Notes: generated from the letters alone by a model not told the origin. A stretch of 64,000 nt of DNA from CAYJFG01 sp051881695 (GCA_051881695.1 JBJEQJ010000036.1:1-64000), one strand, 5' to 3'; shown: positions 35,713 through 44,732, counted from the stretch's first letter. Numbers and translations: made by a program.

Positions 35713-36249
35713 ATGACGATTACCTACACAGCAAGGAAAGTGAATTTAAGAGATAACTTTAAGGAACGTGCAGAAAAAAAGCTTGGCAAGTTTCAGCGCA
35801 TTTTCAATGATGATGCCGTTGCAAATGTTACTGTTACTCTTGAAAAAAACAGGCAGACAGTGGAGGTTACTATAAAGGATGACGGTATGGTGTACCGTGC
35901 AGAGAGCACCTGCGCCGAAATGAACGACGCATTAGACAAGGTTGTAGATGTTCTCGGCAGGCAAATCCGCAAAAACAAGGCAAAGCTTGAAAAAAGACTT
36001 AGAAGCGGCTTTATAGCAGAAGAAATTATCCCTGATGAAGACCCCGTAGAAGAGGACGCTCCCGTTTATGAGGTTTGCAGAACAAAGACGGTTCCGCTAA
36101 AGCCTATGCTTGTTGATGAAGCGATACTCAGGATGAATATGGTAAACCATAAGTTTTTTATGTTCCTGAATGCAGACACTAATGAAATAAATGTTGTATA
36201 TTGCAGAGATGACGGAGCGTACGGACTTTTACAGCCGGATATTATCTAA
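35713..36249 (+). CDS. hpf: Ribosome hibernation promoting factor, long form
   Basis: A long-form HPF of 178 residues that dimerises inactive 70S ribosomes to 100S in stationary phase. The N-terminal ribosome-binding domain (1-100: MTITYTARKVNLRDNFKERAEKKLGKFQRIF) and the C-terminal dimerisation domain (about 118-178: VCRTKTVPLKPMLVDEAILRM..., KFFMFLNADTNEINVVYCRDDGAYGLLQP) are both intact. AAAGGGAGG precedes the ATG. It is monocistronic with a strong terminator. Confidence 0.95.
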   Translation: MTITYTARKVNLRDNFKERAEKKLGKFQRIFNDDAVANVTVTLEKNRQTVEVTIKDDGMVYRAESTCAEMNDALDKVVDVLGRQIRKNKAKLEKRLRSGFIAEEIIPDEDPVEEDAPVYEVCRTKTVPLKPMLVDEAILRMNMVNHKFFMFLNADTNEINVVYCRDDGAYGLLQPDII

Positions 36250-36271
36250 GGCATATTAAATAATAATTTTG

Positions 36272-36298
36272 GGCGGAGTAGTTTTTACTCCGCCTTTT
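36272..36298 (+). terminator. Terminator after hpf
   Basis: GGCGGAGTA (36272-36280) and TACTCCGCC (36286-36294) form a perfect 9-bp stem with a 5-nt loop, followed by TTTT. Confidence 0.85.
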
Positions 36299-36310
36299 CA
36301 GTGGATAATG

Positions 36311-36384
36311 CAGTGGGTTTAAATCAGCCGGATGCTTGCACTTGCAAGGCGGTAAAAGTTCCCATTGTCGAAGTGAGCAAGCAT
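36311..36384 (+). other. Pseudoknot-capable intergenic RNA candidate
   Basis: CAGTGGG (36311-36317) can pair with CCCATTG (36361-36367) with one G-U. ATGCTTGC (36332-36339), inside that loop, is a perfect complement to GCAAGCAT (36377-36384) outside it. The crossing pairs make an H-type pseudoknot topology. No family recognised. Confidence 0.3.
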
Positions 36385-36444
36385 AAACAATAATCATTAG
36401 ATAAGTCTGTTGATTAACAACTTTTTAAAGGGAAGTAAGGTAAT

Positions 36445-37566
36445 ATGACAAAGTTTAACTTAACTGCCTCCTGCCTTTTAGGTCTTGAGGGCATTGTCGC
36501 AGGAGAGCTAAGGCGAATGGGCGCGGAAGATGTTATGGCAGAAAACGGCAGAGTTGTTTTTAAAGGCTCGCCTCAAATGATAGCTAGGGCAAATATACGC
36601 TCTCGTTACAGCGAAAGAATATTAATTTTGCTTTCAACCTTTAAGGCATACAGCTTTGAAGAGCTTTTTCAGAACATTAAAAGCTTGCCTTGGGAGGAAT
36701 TTATCGGAAAAAATGATGCGTTTCCGGTTTCCGGCAGTGCCCTCAGCTCAAAGCTTATGAGTGTTCCCGATTGCCAGAAAATTATAAAAAAGGCGGTAGT
36801 TGAGCGCCTTAAAAGCAAATATAAGATAGGCTGGTTTGAAGAAACAGGCGCTCTTTATCAAATACGTTTTTTAATACTGAAGGATAACGTAAGTGTTATG
36901 ATTGATACCTCCGGCGCTCCGCTTCATAAACGCGGATACAGAGAAATTTCAACTGCCGCACCGATAAAGGAAACGCTTGCGGCGGCTATGGCGGATTTAT
37001 CCCATGTAAAAAGCAATCATACGGTTATCGACCCAATGTGCGGAAGCGGAACGCTTTTGATTGAAGCGGCACTTAAGGCGAAAAATATATCGCCGGGAAT
37101 TAACAGAAGCTTTGTTTCTGAGAGCTGGAGCTTTGTTCCTGAGTCTTTATGGAACAGTGAACGCGAGCTTGCAGAAAGCGAAGAAATAACAGAGTGTGGT
37201 TTTAAGGCGTTTGGCTTTGATATAGATGAAAACGCAATTAAAATTGCACAGAATAATGCAAAAAAAGCAGGAGTTTCCGATGTTATTGAATTTAAGCTGA
37301 GGGACGTTAAAGATTTTTTACCTGATTTTGAAAGAGGAACTGTCATCTGTAATCCGCCTTACGGAGAAAGATTGCTTGATGTTTCTGCGGCAAGAGAGAT
37401 TTACAGGGTTATGGGTGAGAGGTTTATTAAAAAGCCCGGCTGGAGCTACACTGTTATTTCGCCAGATGAAGATTTTGAGAGTATTTTTGGTAGAAAGGCA
37501 GATAAACAGCGCAAGCTTTATAACGGTATGATTAAATGCAGAGTGTATATGTTCTTTAAGAATTAA
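36445..37566 (+). CDS. THUMP-domain class I RNA methyltransferase (RlmL/YpsC-like)
   Basis: A 373-residue SAM-dependent methyltransferase with an N-terminal THUMP RNA-binding part (1-160) and a Rossmann methyltransferase part. The SAM motif is IDPMCGSGTLLIEAAL and the catalytic motif is ICNPPYGERL. It resembles Bacillus YpsC and the N-terminal half of E. coli RlmL (23S rRNA m2G), without the RlmK-like half. AAGGGAAGTAAGG lies ahead of the ATG. The precise target base cannot be read from sequence. Confidence 0.88.
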   Translation: MTKFNLTASCLLGLEGIVAGELRRMGAEDVMAENGRVVFKGSPQMIARANIRSRYSERILILLSTFKAYSFEELFQNIKSLPWEEFIGKNDAFPVSGSALSSKLMSVPDCQKIIKKAVVERLKSKYKIGWFEETGALYQIRFLILKDNVSVMIDTSGAPLHKRGYREISTAAPIKETLAAAMADLSHVKSNHTVIDPMCGSGTLLIEAALKAKNISPGINRSFVSESWSFVPESLWNSERELAESEEITECGFKAFGFDIDENAIKIAQNNAKKAGVSDVIEFKLRDVKDFLPDFERGTVICNPPYGERLLDVSAAREIYRVMGERFIKKPGWSYTVISPDEDFESIFGRKADKQRKLYNGMIKCRVYMFFKN

Positions 37567-37591
37567 ATGCATTGTAAATTTTGCTACGTGT

Positions 37592-37625
37592 GCGGATAAT
37601 CAATTCAGGTTATCCGCTTTTGTTT
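37592..37625 (+). terminator. Terminator after the THUMP methyltransferase
   Basis: GCGGATAA (37592-37599) pairs with TTATCCGC (37610-37617) and TTTTGTTT follows. Confidence 0.8.
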
Positions 37626-37704
37626 AACTTTGGTAATAAAATCCCTGTTTTTGCTCATAGATTGAATTAATATGTAAATAATTTATTAATAAGGAAAATT
37701 TTAC

Positions 37705-37733
37705 TTGATTTTTTACGGCATAGGGTTTAATAT
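37705..37733 (+). promoter_or_regulatory. Promoter of groES-groEL
   Basis: TTGATT (37705-37710), a 17-bp spacer and TAATAT (37728-37733). The CIRCE operator begins 5 bp after the -10, so a bound repressor would block initiation. Confidence 0.55.
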
Positions 37734-37737
37734 ATAT

Positions 37738-37764
37738 TTAGCACTCAAAGGTGACGAGTGCTAA
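37738..37764 (+). promoter_or_regulatory. CIRCE operator (HrcA-binding site)
   Basis: A perfect match to the CIRCE consensus: TTAGCACTC (37738-37746), a 9-bp spacer and GAGTGCTAA (37756-37764). In Firmicutes HrcA binds here to repress groESL until heat stress. hrcA itself is not in this window. Confidence 0.95.
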
Positions 37765-37797
37765 ATATAATATAAAATTTGCTAGGAGGCAATTAAT

Positions 37798-38082
37798 ATG
37801 ACAATTAAACCACTTCTTGACAGAGTTGTTTTACAAATGGAGGAGGCAGAGGAAACTACAAAAAGCGGAATCGTGCTTACAAGCTCAGCACAGGAAAAGC
37901 CGCAGTTTGCAAAAATTGTAGCAGTAGGCCCCGGCGGAGTAGTTGACGGCAAGGAAGTTACAATGTACGTTAAGGTTGGCGACAAAGTAATTACAAGCAA
38001 ATATTCCGGCACAGAGGTTAAGCTTGACGGCGAAGATTACACAATAGTTCGTCAGGCAGATATTCTTGCAGTAGTAGAGTAA
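37798..38082 (+). CDS. groES: Co-chaperonin GroES
   Basis: The heptameric lid of the GroEL chaperonin. It is 94 residues, normal, with IKPLLDRVVLQMEEAEETTKSGIVL, the mobile loop region and GDKVITSKYSGTEVKLDGEDYTIVRQADILAVVE. TAGGAGG precedes the ATG. It is controlled by CIRCE and groEL follows 34 bp later. Confidence 0.97.
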   Translation: MTIKPLLDRVVLQMEEAEETTKSGIVLTSSAQEKPQFAKIVAVGPGGVVDGKEVTMYVKVGDKVITSKYSGTEVKLDGEDYTIVRQADILAVVE

Positions 38083-38116
38083 TATATATTTATTAAGTAA
38101 ACGGAGGAGATTTATT

Positions 38117-39742
38117 ATGGCTAAACAAATTGCTTACGGTGAAGAAGCTAGAAAGGCTCTTATGAGCGGTATAGACCAGCTTGCAGACACAGTAAAAATC
38201 ACACTTGGACCTAAGGGCAGAAACGTAGTATTAGATAAAAAGTTCGGCGCACCGCTTATTACAAACGACGGTGTTACAATTGCAAAGGAAATTGAGCTTG
38301 ACGACCCGTTTGAGAATATGGGCGCACAGCTTGTAAAAGAAGTTTCAATCAAAACTAATGATATCGCCGGTGACGGTACAACAACAGCAACACTTCTTGC
38401 ACAGGCGTTAATCCGCGAGGGTATGAAGAACGTAACAGCCGGCGCTAACCCTATGATTCTTAAAAAGGGTATTCAATCTGCTGTTGATAAGGCAGTAGAG
38501 GCTATTACAAATAATTCACAGAAAATAAGCGGCACTAAGGATATTGCCCGTGTTGCAGCAATTTCTTCAGCAGACGAGTACATCGGTGACTTGATTGCAG
38601 AGGCAATGGAAAAGGTAAGCTCAGACGGTGTAATCACTGTAGAGGAGTCCAAAACAGCCGAAACATATTCTGAGGTTGTTGAGGGTATGATGTTTGACAG
38701 AGGCTACATCGCACCTTATATGGTAACAGATACTGATAAGATGGTTGCTGTACTTGACGACCCGTACATTCTTATTACAGATAAGAAAATTTCAAATATG
38801 CAGGAAATTCTCCCTGTTTTGGAGCAGATTGTTCAGGCAGGACAGAAGCTTTTAATCATTGCAGAGGATGTTGAGGGTGAAGCCTTAACAAGCTTAGTTC
38901 TTAATAAGTTAAGAGGTGTATTCACCTGCGTTGCTGTTAAGGCTCCGGGCTTTGGCGACAGAAGAAAAGAAATGCTTCAGGACATTGCTATCTTAACAGG
39001 CGGTCAGGTAATCTCAAGCGAATTAGGTCTTGAGCTTAAAGAAACTACTCTTGCTCAGTTAGGCCGCGCAAGACAGGTTAAGGTTGACAAGGAGAACACA
39101 ATCATTGTAGACGGTGCAGGCGACACTGATGAAATTAAAGCAAGAGTTAATTCTATCAGAACTCAGATTGAGTCTACAACCTCTGACTTTGACAGAGAAA
39201 AGCTTCAGGAACGTGTTGCAAAGCTTGCAGGCGGTGTAGCAGTTATCAAGGTTGGCGCAGCTACCGAGATAGAAATGAAAGAAAAGAAATTAAGAATTGA
39301 GGACGCTCTCTCCGCTACAAAGGCAGCAGTAGAGGAAGGTATAGTAGCAGGCGGCGGTATTGCGCTTATGAATGCTATCCCGGCAGTTGCAGAGGCTGTT
39401 GAGGCTGCTCAGGGCGACGAGAAGACAGGTATGGCTATAGTATTAAAGGCACTTGAGGAGCCGCTTCGCCAAATTGTTGCAAACGCAGGTCTTGAGGGCA
39501 GCGTAGTTGTAGAAAAGGTTAAGTCTGCAAATAAGGTAGGCTACGGCTTCAACGCTTTGCAGGAGGAGTACACAGATATGATCTCCGCAGGTATTGTTGA
39601 CCCGACAAAGGTTACAAGAAGCGCACTTCAAAATGCGGCTTCCGTAGCTTCAATGGTACTCACAACAGAATCACTTGTAACAGATATTAAAGAACCGGCA
39701 GCAGCTCCGGCAGCACCGGCTCCTGATATGGGTATGTATTAA
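38117..39742 (+). CDS. groEL: Chaperonin GroEL
   Basis: The 60-kDa chaperonin that folds proteins in an ATP-driven cage. It is 541 residues. ATP-binding signatures are LGPKGRNVVLDKKFG and GDGTTTATLLAQA; the apical domain and EEGIVAGGGIALMN region are intact, and the tail ends GMY without the long GGM repeat. CGGAGG precedes the ATG. It is the second gene of the groESL operon, followed by a terminator. Confidence 0.98.
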   Translation: MAKQIAYGEEARKALMSGIDQLADTVKITLGPKGRNVVLDKKFGAPLITNDGVTIAKEIELDDPFENMGAQLVKEVSIKTNDIAGDGTTTATLLAQALIREGMKNVTAGANPMILKKGIQSAVDKAVEAITNNSQKISGTKDIARVAAISSADEYIGDLIAEAMEKVSSDGVITVEESKTAETYSEVVEGMMFDRGYIAPYMVTDTDKMVAVLDDPYILITDKKISNMQEILPVLEQIVQAGQKLLIIAEDVEGEALTSLVLNKLRGVFTCVAVKAPGFGDRRKEMLQDIAILTGGQVISSELGLELKETTLAQLGRARQVKVDKENTIIVDGAGDTDEIKARVNSIRTQIESTTSDFDREKLQERVAKLAGGVAVIKVGAATEIEMKEKKLRIEDALSATKAAVEEGIVAGGGIALMNAIPAVAEAVEAAQGDEKTGMAIVLKALEEPLRQIVANAGLEGSVVVEKVKSANKVGYGFNALQEEYTDMISAGIVDPTKVTRSALQNAASVASMVLTTESLVTDIKEPAAAPAAPAPDMGMY

Positions 39743-39766
39743 TAAATTAAATTTTATTAACAAAAG

Positions 39767-39799
39767 CTCCGTGTTTCAATGAGGAATACGGAGTTTTTT
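39767..39799 (+). terminator. Terminator after groEL
   Basis: CTCCGTGTTTC (39767-39777) pairs with GGAATACGGAG (39783-39793) through 11 positions, two of them G-U. TTTTTT follows. Confidence 0.8.
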
Positions 39800-39878
39800 G
39801 ATTTTGGAAAAAAGTTGAGGCTTTCTCTTATATTTATTAATTATCCTCCTGAAATTAAATTTCAGTCATCTGATAAAG

Positions 39879-39924
39879 AACCGACAGCCCTTGTTATTAT
39901 TGGAAGGTCTGTCGGTTTGTTTTT
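39879..39924 (+). terminator. Second terminator, + strand, no gene in front
   Basis: AACCGACAG (39879-39887) pairs with CTGTCGGTT (39909-39917). TGTTTTTG follows. It lies 80 bp past the groEL terminator. Confidence 0.7.
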
Positions 39925-40000
39925 GTCGGCTTTCAGTTGTACTTATTGCATAAATTAGATTACCATTATTCTATTATTATTACAAAATTTTTTATATCTA

Positions 40001-40029
40001 TTGATTTGATTTGTAGTTTTATGTATAAT
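40001..40029 (+). promoter_or_regulatory. Promoter of the sodium symporter gene
   Basis: TTGATT (40001-40006), a 17-bp spacer and a perfect TATAAT (40024-40029). Confidence 0.65.
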
Positions 40030-40089
40030 TGTGACTGAGATTTTAACAAATAAAAGCTTTAAATTGCTAAAGCGACAGGAGGAACAAAA

Positions 40090-41631
40090 ATGGTGATGTG
40101 GATTACGCTTATAGCCTACTTTATATTAATGGTGGCTATCGGCATATACTGCAGAAGAAAAACAAGCAATGTATCAGACTTTGTGCTCGGCGGCAGAAGC
40201 TTAGGCCCGTGGATGACTGCGTTTGCCTACGGTACATCGTACTTCTCAGCTGTAGTGTTTATCGGATATGCAGGACAGTTTGGCTGGAACTACGGTATTT
40301 CTGCGGCGTGGATAGGAATAGGAAATGCAATCATAGGCAGTATGCTCGCATGGATAATTTTAGGAAACAGAACAAGAGTATTAACAAAGCATTTAGGTGT
40401 TTCTACAATGCCGGAATTTTTTGAAAAGCGCTACTTGTCCAAAAAGATAAAGACGGTTGCAGCGCTTATAGTTTTCATCTTCTTAATTCCGTATACAGCT
40501 TCTGTTTATAACGGACTTTCAAGACTGTTTGAGCAGGCGTTTAAAATAGATTATTCAATCTGCCTTATCGTAATGGCGCTGCTTACTGCGGCTTACGTTA
40601 TATTGGGCGGCTATAAGGCAACGGCGATAAACGACTTTATCCAGGGCATTATTATGCTCGGCGGTATTTCGGCTGTAATAATCTGTGCATTTAATAATCA
40701 GGGCGGTATAACACAGGCATTAACAGGTCTTTCAAAAATTTCCGATACGGGAGTTCCCGAAAATACGCTTAATTCACTGTTCGGTCCGGACCCGATAAAC
40801 CTCTTTGGCGTAGTTATCCTTACTTCTCTCGGCACTTGGGGCTTGCCGCAGATGGTGCATAAATTCTATGCTATCAAGGATAAATCCGCAATAGTAAGAG
40901 GTACTGTTATCTCGACTGTTTTTGCTCTTGTTATCGCCGGCGGCTCATATCTGCTTGGAGGACTCGGAAGATTATTTACTACATCGGCTGAAATTGCAAA
41001 TCCGGGAACCGGCAAGCCTGTATATGATATGATAGTTCCCAAAATGCTTGAAACAGCAGTACCGGAAATACTCTTCGGAATAGTAGTTGTTCTTGTGCTT
41101 TCAGCCTCAATGTCAACGCTTTCCTCCTTGGTGCTTACCTCAAGCTCAACGCTAACAATCGACCTTATCAAGCCATTTGCCAAAAAGGAAATGGGAGAGA
41201 AAAAGCAAGTGCTTATTATGCGCGTGTTTATTGCACTTTTCTTAATTCTCTCTGTTGTAATCGCACTTAATAAAAATACATATATTACAACTCTTATGTC
41301 TATCTCTTGGGGTGCGCTTGCCGGGGCATTCTTAGCGCCGTTTATGTATGGCTTGTTTATGAAGAGAGTTACAAAGGCGGCAGTTTGGACAAGCCTGATA
41401 ACAGGCGTTGGTATAACTGTAATATCAATGGTATTGTTTAACTTAGGCTTCTTCCCGGAGCTTACGTCAGCAGCAGCGTCATTACCCCTTAACCTTGCTT
41501 CTCCCATAAACTGGGGCGCAATAGCAATGATTGTAGGTCTTATTGAAGTGCCGATAGTAAGCCTTATTACAAAGAACAAAAACCAAAAAGAGGTTGATGA
41601 AATGTTCCTTTGCTTTAAAAAGGAAGCGTAA
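40090..41631 (+). CDS. Sodium:solute symporter (SSS family, PutP-like)
   Basis: A membrane transporter of 513 residues with about 13 hydrophobic helices. The SSS-family signatures are DFVLGGRSLGPWMTAFAYG near the N-terminus, ILGGYKATAINDFIQGIIM in the middle and LVLSASMSTLSSLVLTSSSTL. It most resembles sodium/proline or sodium/pantothenate-type symporters; the substrate cannot be assigned from the sequence. GACAGGAGGA precedes the ATG. It has its own promoter and terminator. Confidence 0.87.
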   Translation: MVMWITLIAYFILMVAIGIYCRRKTSNVSDFVLGGRSLGPWMTAFAYGTSYFSAVVFIGYAGQFGWNYGISAAWIGIGNAIIGSMLAWIILGNRTRVLTKHLGVSTMPEFFEKRYLSKKIKTVAALIVFIFLIPYTASVYNGLSRLFEQAFKIDYSICLIVMALLTAAYVILGGYKATAINDFIQGIIMLGGISAVIICAFNNQGGITQALTGLSKISDTGVPENTLNSLFGPDPINLFGVVILTSLGTWGLPQMVHKFYAIKDKSAIVRGTVISTVFALVIAGGSYLLGGLGRLFTTSAEIANPGTGKPVYDMIVPKMLETAVPEILFGIVVVLVLSASMSTLSSLVLTSSSTLTIDLIKPFAKKEMGEKKQVLIMRVFIALFLILSVVIALNKNTYITTLMSISWGALAGAFLAPFMYGLFMKRVTKAAVWTSLITGVGITVISMVLFNLGFFPELTSAAASLPLNLASPINWGAIAMIVGLIEVPIVSLITKNKNQKEVDEMFLCFKKEA

Positions 41632-41645
41632 ATCTAAATTACAGT

Positions 41646-41695
41646 AATACAGACCGGGTCTGTTTTATCGGACTTCGGTCTGTATTGTGCGTTTT
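41646..41695 (+). terminator. Terminator after the symporter
   Basis: AATACAGACC (41646-41655) pairs perfectly with GGTCTGTATT (41677-41686). GTGCGTTTT follows. Confidence 0.7.
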
Positions 41696-41741
41696 GCATA
41701 ATTTGTTTATGATTATTTCTACTGTGAAAAGTCTTAATATA

Positions 41742-41750
41742 TGATATAAT
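41742..41750 (+). promoter_or_regulatory. Extended -10 promoter for paaK
   Basis: TGATATAAT, a perfect extended -10, 59 bp ahead of the start. No strong -35. Confidence 0.5.
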
Positions 41751-41808
41751 AAATATTAGTTTGCCTAATTAAGTAAAAATATGTAAATCAATTAAGGAAG
41801 TGTTTTTC

Positions 41809-43113
41809 TTGTTTTTTCAAAAAGATATAGAAACTATGCCAAGAAAAGAGATTGAAGCTTTACAGCTTGAGCGTCTGAAAAAAATGGTTGCCTACTGTTA
41901 TAACAACATTAAGTTTTACAACGAAAAGCTTACTGATTGCGGCGTTTTCGATGGAAGTAAAATTAAGCAGCTTTCAGACATACAGTACATACCATTTACC
42001 ACAAAGGACGACATCAGAGAAAATTACCCTTTCAACCTGCTTGCAGTTCCCATGAAGGATATTGTACGTATACATGCCTCATCAGGCACAACGGGAAAAC
42101 CTACTGTCGGAGTATATACAAAGCAGGACATTGATAATTGGTCAGACTGTGTTGCAAGAGTAACGGTTGCCGGCGGTGTAACACCTGAGGACATTATACA
42201 AATAAGCTTTGGTTACGGACTTTTTACAGGAGCCTTAGGACTTCATTACGGTCTTGAAAAGCTTGGCGCAACAGTAATACCGGCTTCCTCGGGAAATACG
42301 CAAAAGCAGCTTATGATGTTCAGAGATTTCGGAGTAACAGGTCTTGTTGCAACTCCGTCTTACGCGTTGTATTTAAGTGAGGCAGTAAAAGAGGCAGGCT
42401 ACCCTATGAGCGACTATAAGCTTCGTCTCGGTATTTTAGGCTCTGAGCCATGCACTCCTGAAATGCGCGACCAAATTGAGAAAAACTTAAATGTTTATGT
42501 TTCTGACAACTACGGACTAACCGAAATAGGCGGACCGGGAGTTTCCGGTGACTGTGAATACAGATGCGGAATGCATTTTGCCGAGGATCATTTCCTGCCT
42601 GAAATAATTAATAAAGAAACAGGTGAACGCCTTGGAGAAAACGAGGTAGGAGAGCTTGTGGTAACTACTCTTACAAGGCAGGGCGCACCTGTACTTCGTT
42701 ACAGAACTAAGGATATTACAAAAATAACATACGAACCCTGCAAGTGCGGCAGAACACACGCAAGAATGGCAAAGACAATGGGCAGAACAGACGATATGCT
42801 CATCATCAAGGGTGTAAATGTATTCCCAACTCAGATTGAAAGCGTACTTGTCGGTATGGAGGGAATAGGTCCTCATTATCAGCTGGTTGTAAGGCGTGCC
42901 AACTTCAAGGATAATCTTGAGGTTAAGGTTGAGCTTATAAACGGCGATTTGCTTGTAAACTATTCAAAGCTTGAACAGCTGCAAAAGAAAATTCACGACA
43001 AGCTCAAAAGCGTTCTCGGACTGGAAACTAAGGTGACGCTTGTCGAGCCTAAAACCTTAGAGCGTTTCCAGGGTAAAGCAAAAAGAGTTCTTGACCTTAG
43101 AAATGAGGGATAA
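41809..43113 (+). CDS. paaK: Phenylacetate-CoA ligase
   Basis: It activates phenylacetate and related aryl-acetates to CoA thioesters with ATP. TTG 41809 is chosen because AAGGAAG (41794-41800) sits 8 nt upstream; GTG 41800 overlaps that site. The 434-residue protein has the AMP-binding motif ASSGTTGKPT (about 90-99), YGLTEIGGPG and KGVNVFPTQIE. In anaerobes paaK-like genes are usually near indolepyruvate oxidoreductase, and iorA-iorB are 3 kb downstream here. The substrate could be indoleacetate or another aryl acid. Confidence 0.9.
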   Translation: MFFQKDIETMPRKEIEALQLERLKKMVAYCYNNIKFYNEKLTDCGVFDGSKIKQLSDIQYIPFTTKDDIRENYPFNLLAVPMKDIVRIHASSGTTGKPTVGVYTKQDIDNWSDCVARVTVAGGVTPEDIIQISFGYGLFTGALGLHYGLEKLGATVIPASSGNTQKQLMMFRDFGVTGLVATPSYALYLSEAVKEAGYPMSDYKLRLGILGSEPCTPEMRDQIEKNLNVYVSDNYGLTEIGGPGVSGDCEYRCGMHFAEDHFLPEIINKETGERLGENEVGELVVTTLTRQGAPVLRYRTKDITKITYEPCKCGRTHARMAKTMGRTDDMLIIKGVNVFPTQIESVLVGMEGIGPHYQLVVRRANFKDNLEVKVELINGDLLVNYSKLEQLQKKIHDKLKSVLGLETKVTLVEPKTLERFQGKAKRVLDLRNEG

Positions 43114-43131
43114 GCTTTATTCTTTTACAAA

Positions 43132-43176
43132 AATAAACATATGTAATATAGATTATTGTTTATTATTTCTGTTTTC
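43132..43176 (+). terminator. AT-rich hairpin after paaK
   Basis: AATAAACA (43132-43139) pairs with TGTTTATT (43157-43164). ATTTCTGTTTTC follows. The stem is A-T only, so it is a weak terminator candidate. Confidence 0.35.
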
Positions 43177-43315
43177 TTCCTGCAGCAGAATTTAGGTATT
43201 TATTTTTTCTCCTTTCTGTGTTATTATTTAATTATTTTAAAATGCTTTTTTAGAAATTAGCTAATGCTGTGCTTTGCTTAGCAAAATTCTTGAAAAGTAT
43301 GTGGGAGGTTAATTT

Positions 43316-44668
43316 ATGAGTAGTAATAGCTTACAATCGCTTTATTCTGATTTTGCGGCGTGCAATTCCATAGCACCGGAGTTTTTTGAAAAATACGACG
43401 TTAAGCGCGGACTTCGTAATGCTGACGGAACAGGCGTAATGGCAGGGGTTACTAATATTTGTAATGTACACGGCTATGTAATTGACGATGGCGAAAAAAC
43501 TCCGGACGAGGGGCAGCTGCTTTTCAGAGGCTACAGCATAAACGACCTCGTGCTAAATGCAGAAAGGGAAGACCGCTACGGCTTTGAAGAGGTAATTTAT
43601 CTTCTTTTAACAGGAAAACTGCCAACTGCCCAAAAGCTTAGTGAATTCAGCAAGCTGCTGTGTGAAAACAGAAAGCTTCCCAAAGATTTTTTTGAGGATA
43701 TGATTTTAAAGGCACCGTCAAATGACATTATGAACAAGCTTGCCCGTTCTGTTTTGGCGTTGTATTCCTATGATGACGATGCTAATATTACAACTGCAAA
43801 GCATGAGGTTGATACCGCAATTTCGCTTATCGCAAAGCTTCCTGTAATAATGGTGCGTGCCTATTATGTTAAGCTTGCAAAATTTTGCGGCGGCTCTTTA
43901 GTTCTTCACCCGCTTATAGACGGACAGTCAACAGCAGAGATGATTTTATCAATCCTGCGTGCAGACAGACAATTTACTAAGGCTGAAGCAAAGCTTCTTG
44001 ATATTATGCTTATGCTTCATGCAGAACACGGCGGCGGCAATAATTCCACCTTTTCCTGCCGTGTGCTTTCTTCTTCCGGTACGGACCCATATGCTGCTTA
44101 CTCTGCTGCAATAGGCTCTCTGAAGGGACCTAAGCACGGTGGCGCCAATAAGAAGGTAACCGGTATGCAAAAGTATATTATGGACACTGTAAAGAACTGG
44201 GACGATGAGGGCGAAATTGCTGATGTTTTGCGCAAGATTGTGAATAAACAGGGCTTTGACAATTCGGGACTTGTGTACGGAATGGGTCATGCTGTTTATA
44301 CCTTGTCAGACCCAAGAGCAGTGCTTCTTAAGAAGTATGCCGGGGAAATGGCGCAAGGTACGGAGTTTGAGGCGCAGTTTAAGCTGCTTGAAAAGATTGA
44401 AAAGCTGTCGCCGGAAATTATAGAGGAGAAAAAGCGCAGCGGAAAGTCAATATGTGCCAATATCGATATGTACAGCGGACTTGTTTACAATATGCTGAGA
44501 ATACCGGAGGATATCTTTACTCCGCTTTTTGCAGTATCAAGAATGGCAGGCTGGGCGGCTCATCGCTTTGAGGAGCTTGTTTCCGGCAAAAGAATTATCC
44601 GTCCTGCGTACAAATCTGTATTCAGAAGCAGAGCGTACATACCAATAGATGAAAGACCGGAGAATTAA
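43316..44668 (+). CDS. gltA: Citrate synthase
   Basis: It condenses oxaloacetate with acetyl-CoA, or propionyl-CoA in methylcitrate synthases. The 450-residue protein is longer than E. coli GltA (about 430) and has an N-terminal extension of about 35 residues. The catalytic residues are in place: the first His in LHAEHGGGNNST, the second in GMGHAVYTLSDP and the Asp in ANIDMYSGLVYN. GTGGGAGG precedes the ATG. It is a single gene, feeding glutamate or the oxidative TCA branch. Confidence 0.92.
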   Translation: MSSNSLQSLYSDFAACNSIAPEFFEKYDVKRGLRNADGTGVMAGVTNICNVHGYVIDDGEKTPDEGQLLFRGYSINDLVLNAEREDRYGFEEVIYLLLTGKLPTAQKLSEFSKLLCENRKLPKDFFEDMILKAPSNDIMNKLARSVLALYSYDDDANITTAKHEVDTAISLIAKLPVIMVRAYYVKLAKFCGGSLVLHPLIDGQSTAEMILSILRADRQFTKAEAKLLDIMLMLHAEHGGGNNSTFSCRVLSSSGTDPYAAYSAAIGSLKGPKHGGANKKVTGMQKYIMDTVKNWDDEGEIADVLRKIVNKQGFDNSGLVYGMGHAVYTLSDPRAVLLKKYAGEMAQGTEFEAQFKLLEKIEKLSPEIIEEKKRSGKSICANIDMYSGLVYNMLRIPEDIFTPLFAVSRMAGWAAHRFEELVSGKRIIRPAYKSVFRSRAYIPIDERPEN

Positions 44669-44683
44669 CGCATATAAAATAAC

Positions 44684-44732
44684 AAATGCACACTGTATGA
44701 ACACTATAATTGCCATACAGGTGCATTTTTTT
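44684..44732 (+). terminator. Terminator after citrate synthase
   Basis: AAATGCAC-a-CTGTATG (44684-44699) pairs with CATACAG-GTGCATTT (44714-44728), 15 bp with a single bulge. A T-run to 44732 follows. Confidence 0.85.

Larger units (their letters stand above)
39743..40089 (+). other. 347-bp intergenic region between groEL and the symporter
   Basis: It holds the groEL terminator (39767-39799), a short palindrome CTGAAAT/ATTTCAG near 39850, a second good terminator (39879-39924) and the symporter promoter (40001-40029). I see no coding sequence. The second terminator could end a short untranslated transcript. Confidence 0.7.

Noticed and set aside
36301..36444. raiA-type RNA near hpf
   Set aside because: That RNA family is longer and usually upstream of raiA/hpf; I could not match its features here, so only a generic structured-RNA candidate is reported.
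40866..41579. A 237-codon open frame on the - strand
   Set aside because: It lies wholly inside the symporter gene, with no recognisable domain, and reflects codon bias of the + strand gene.
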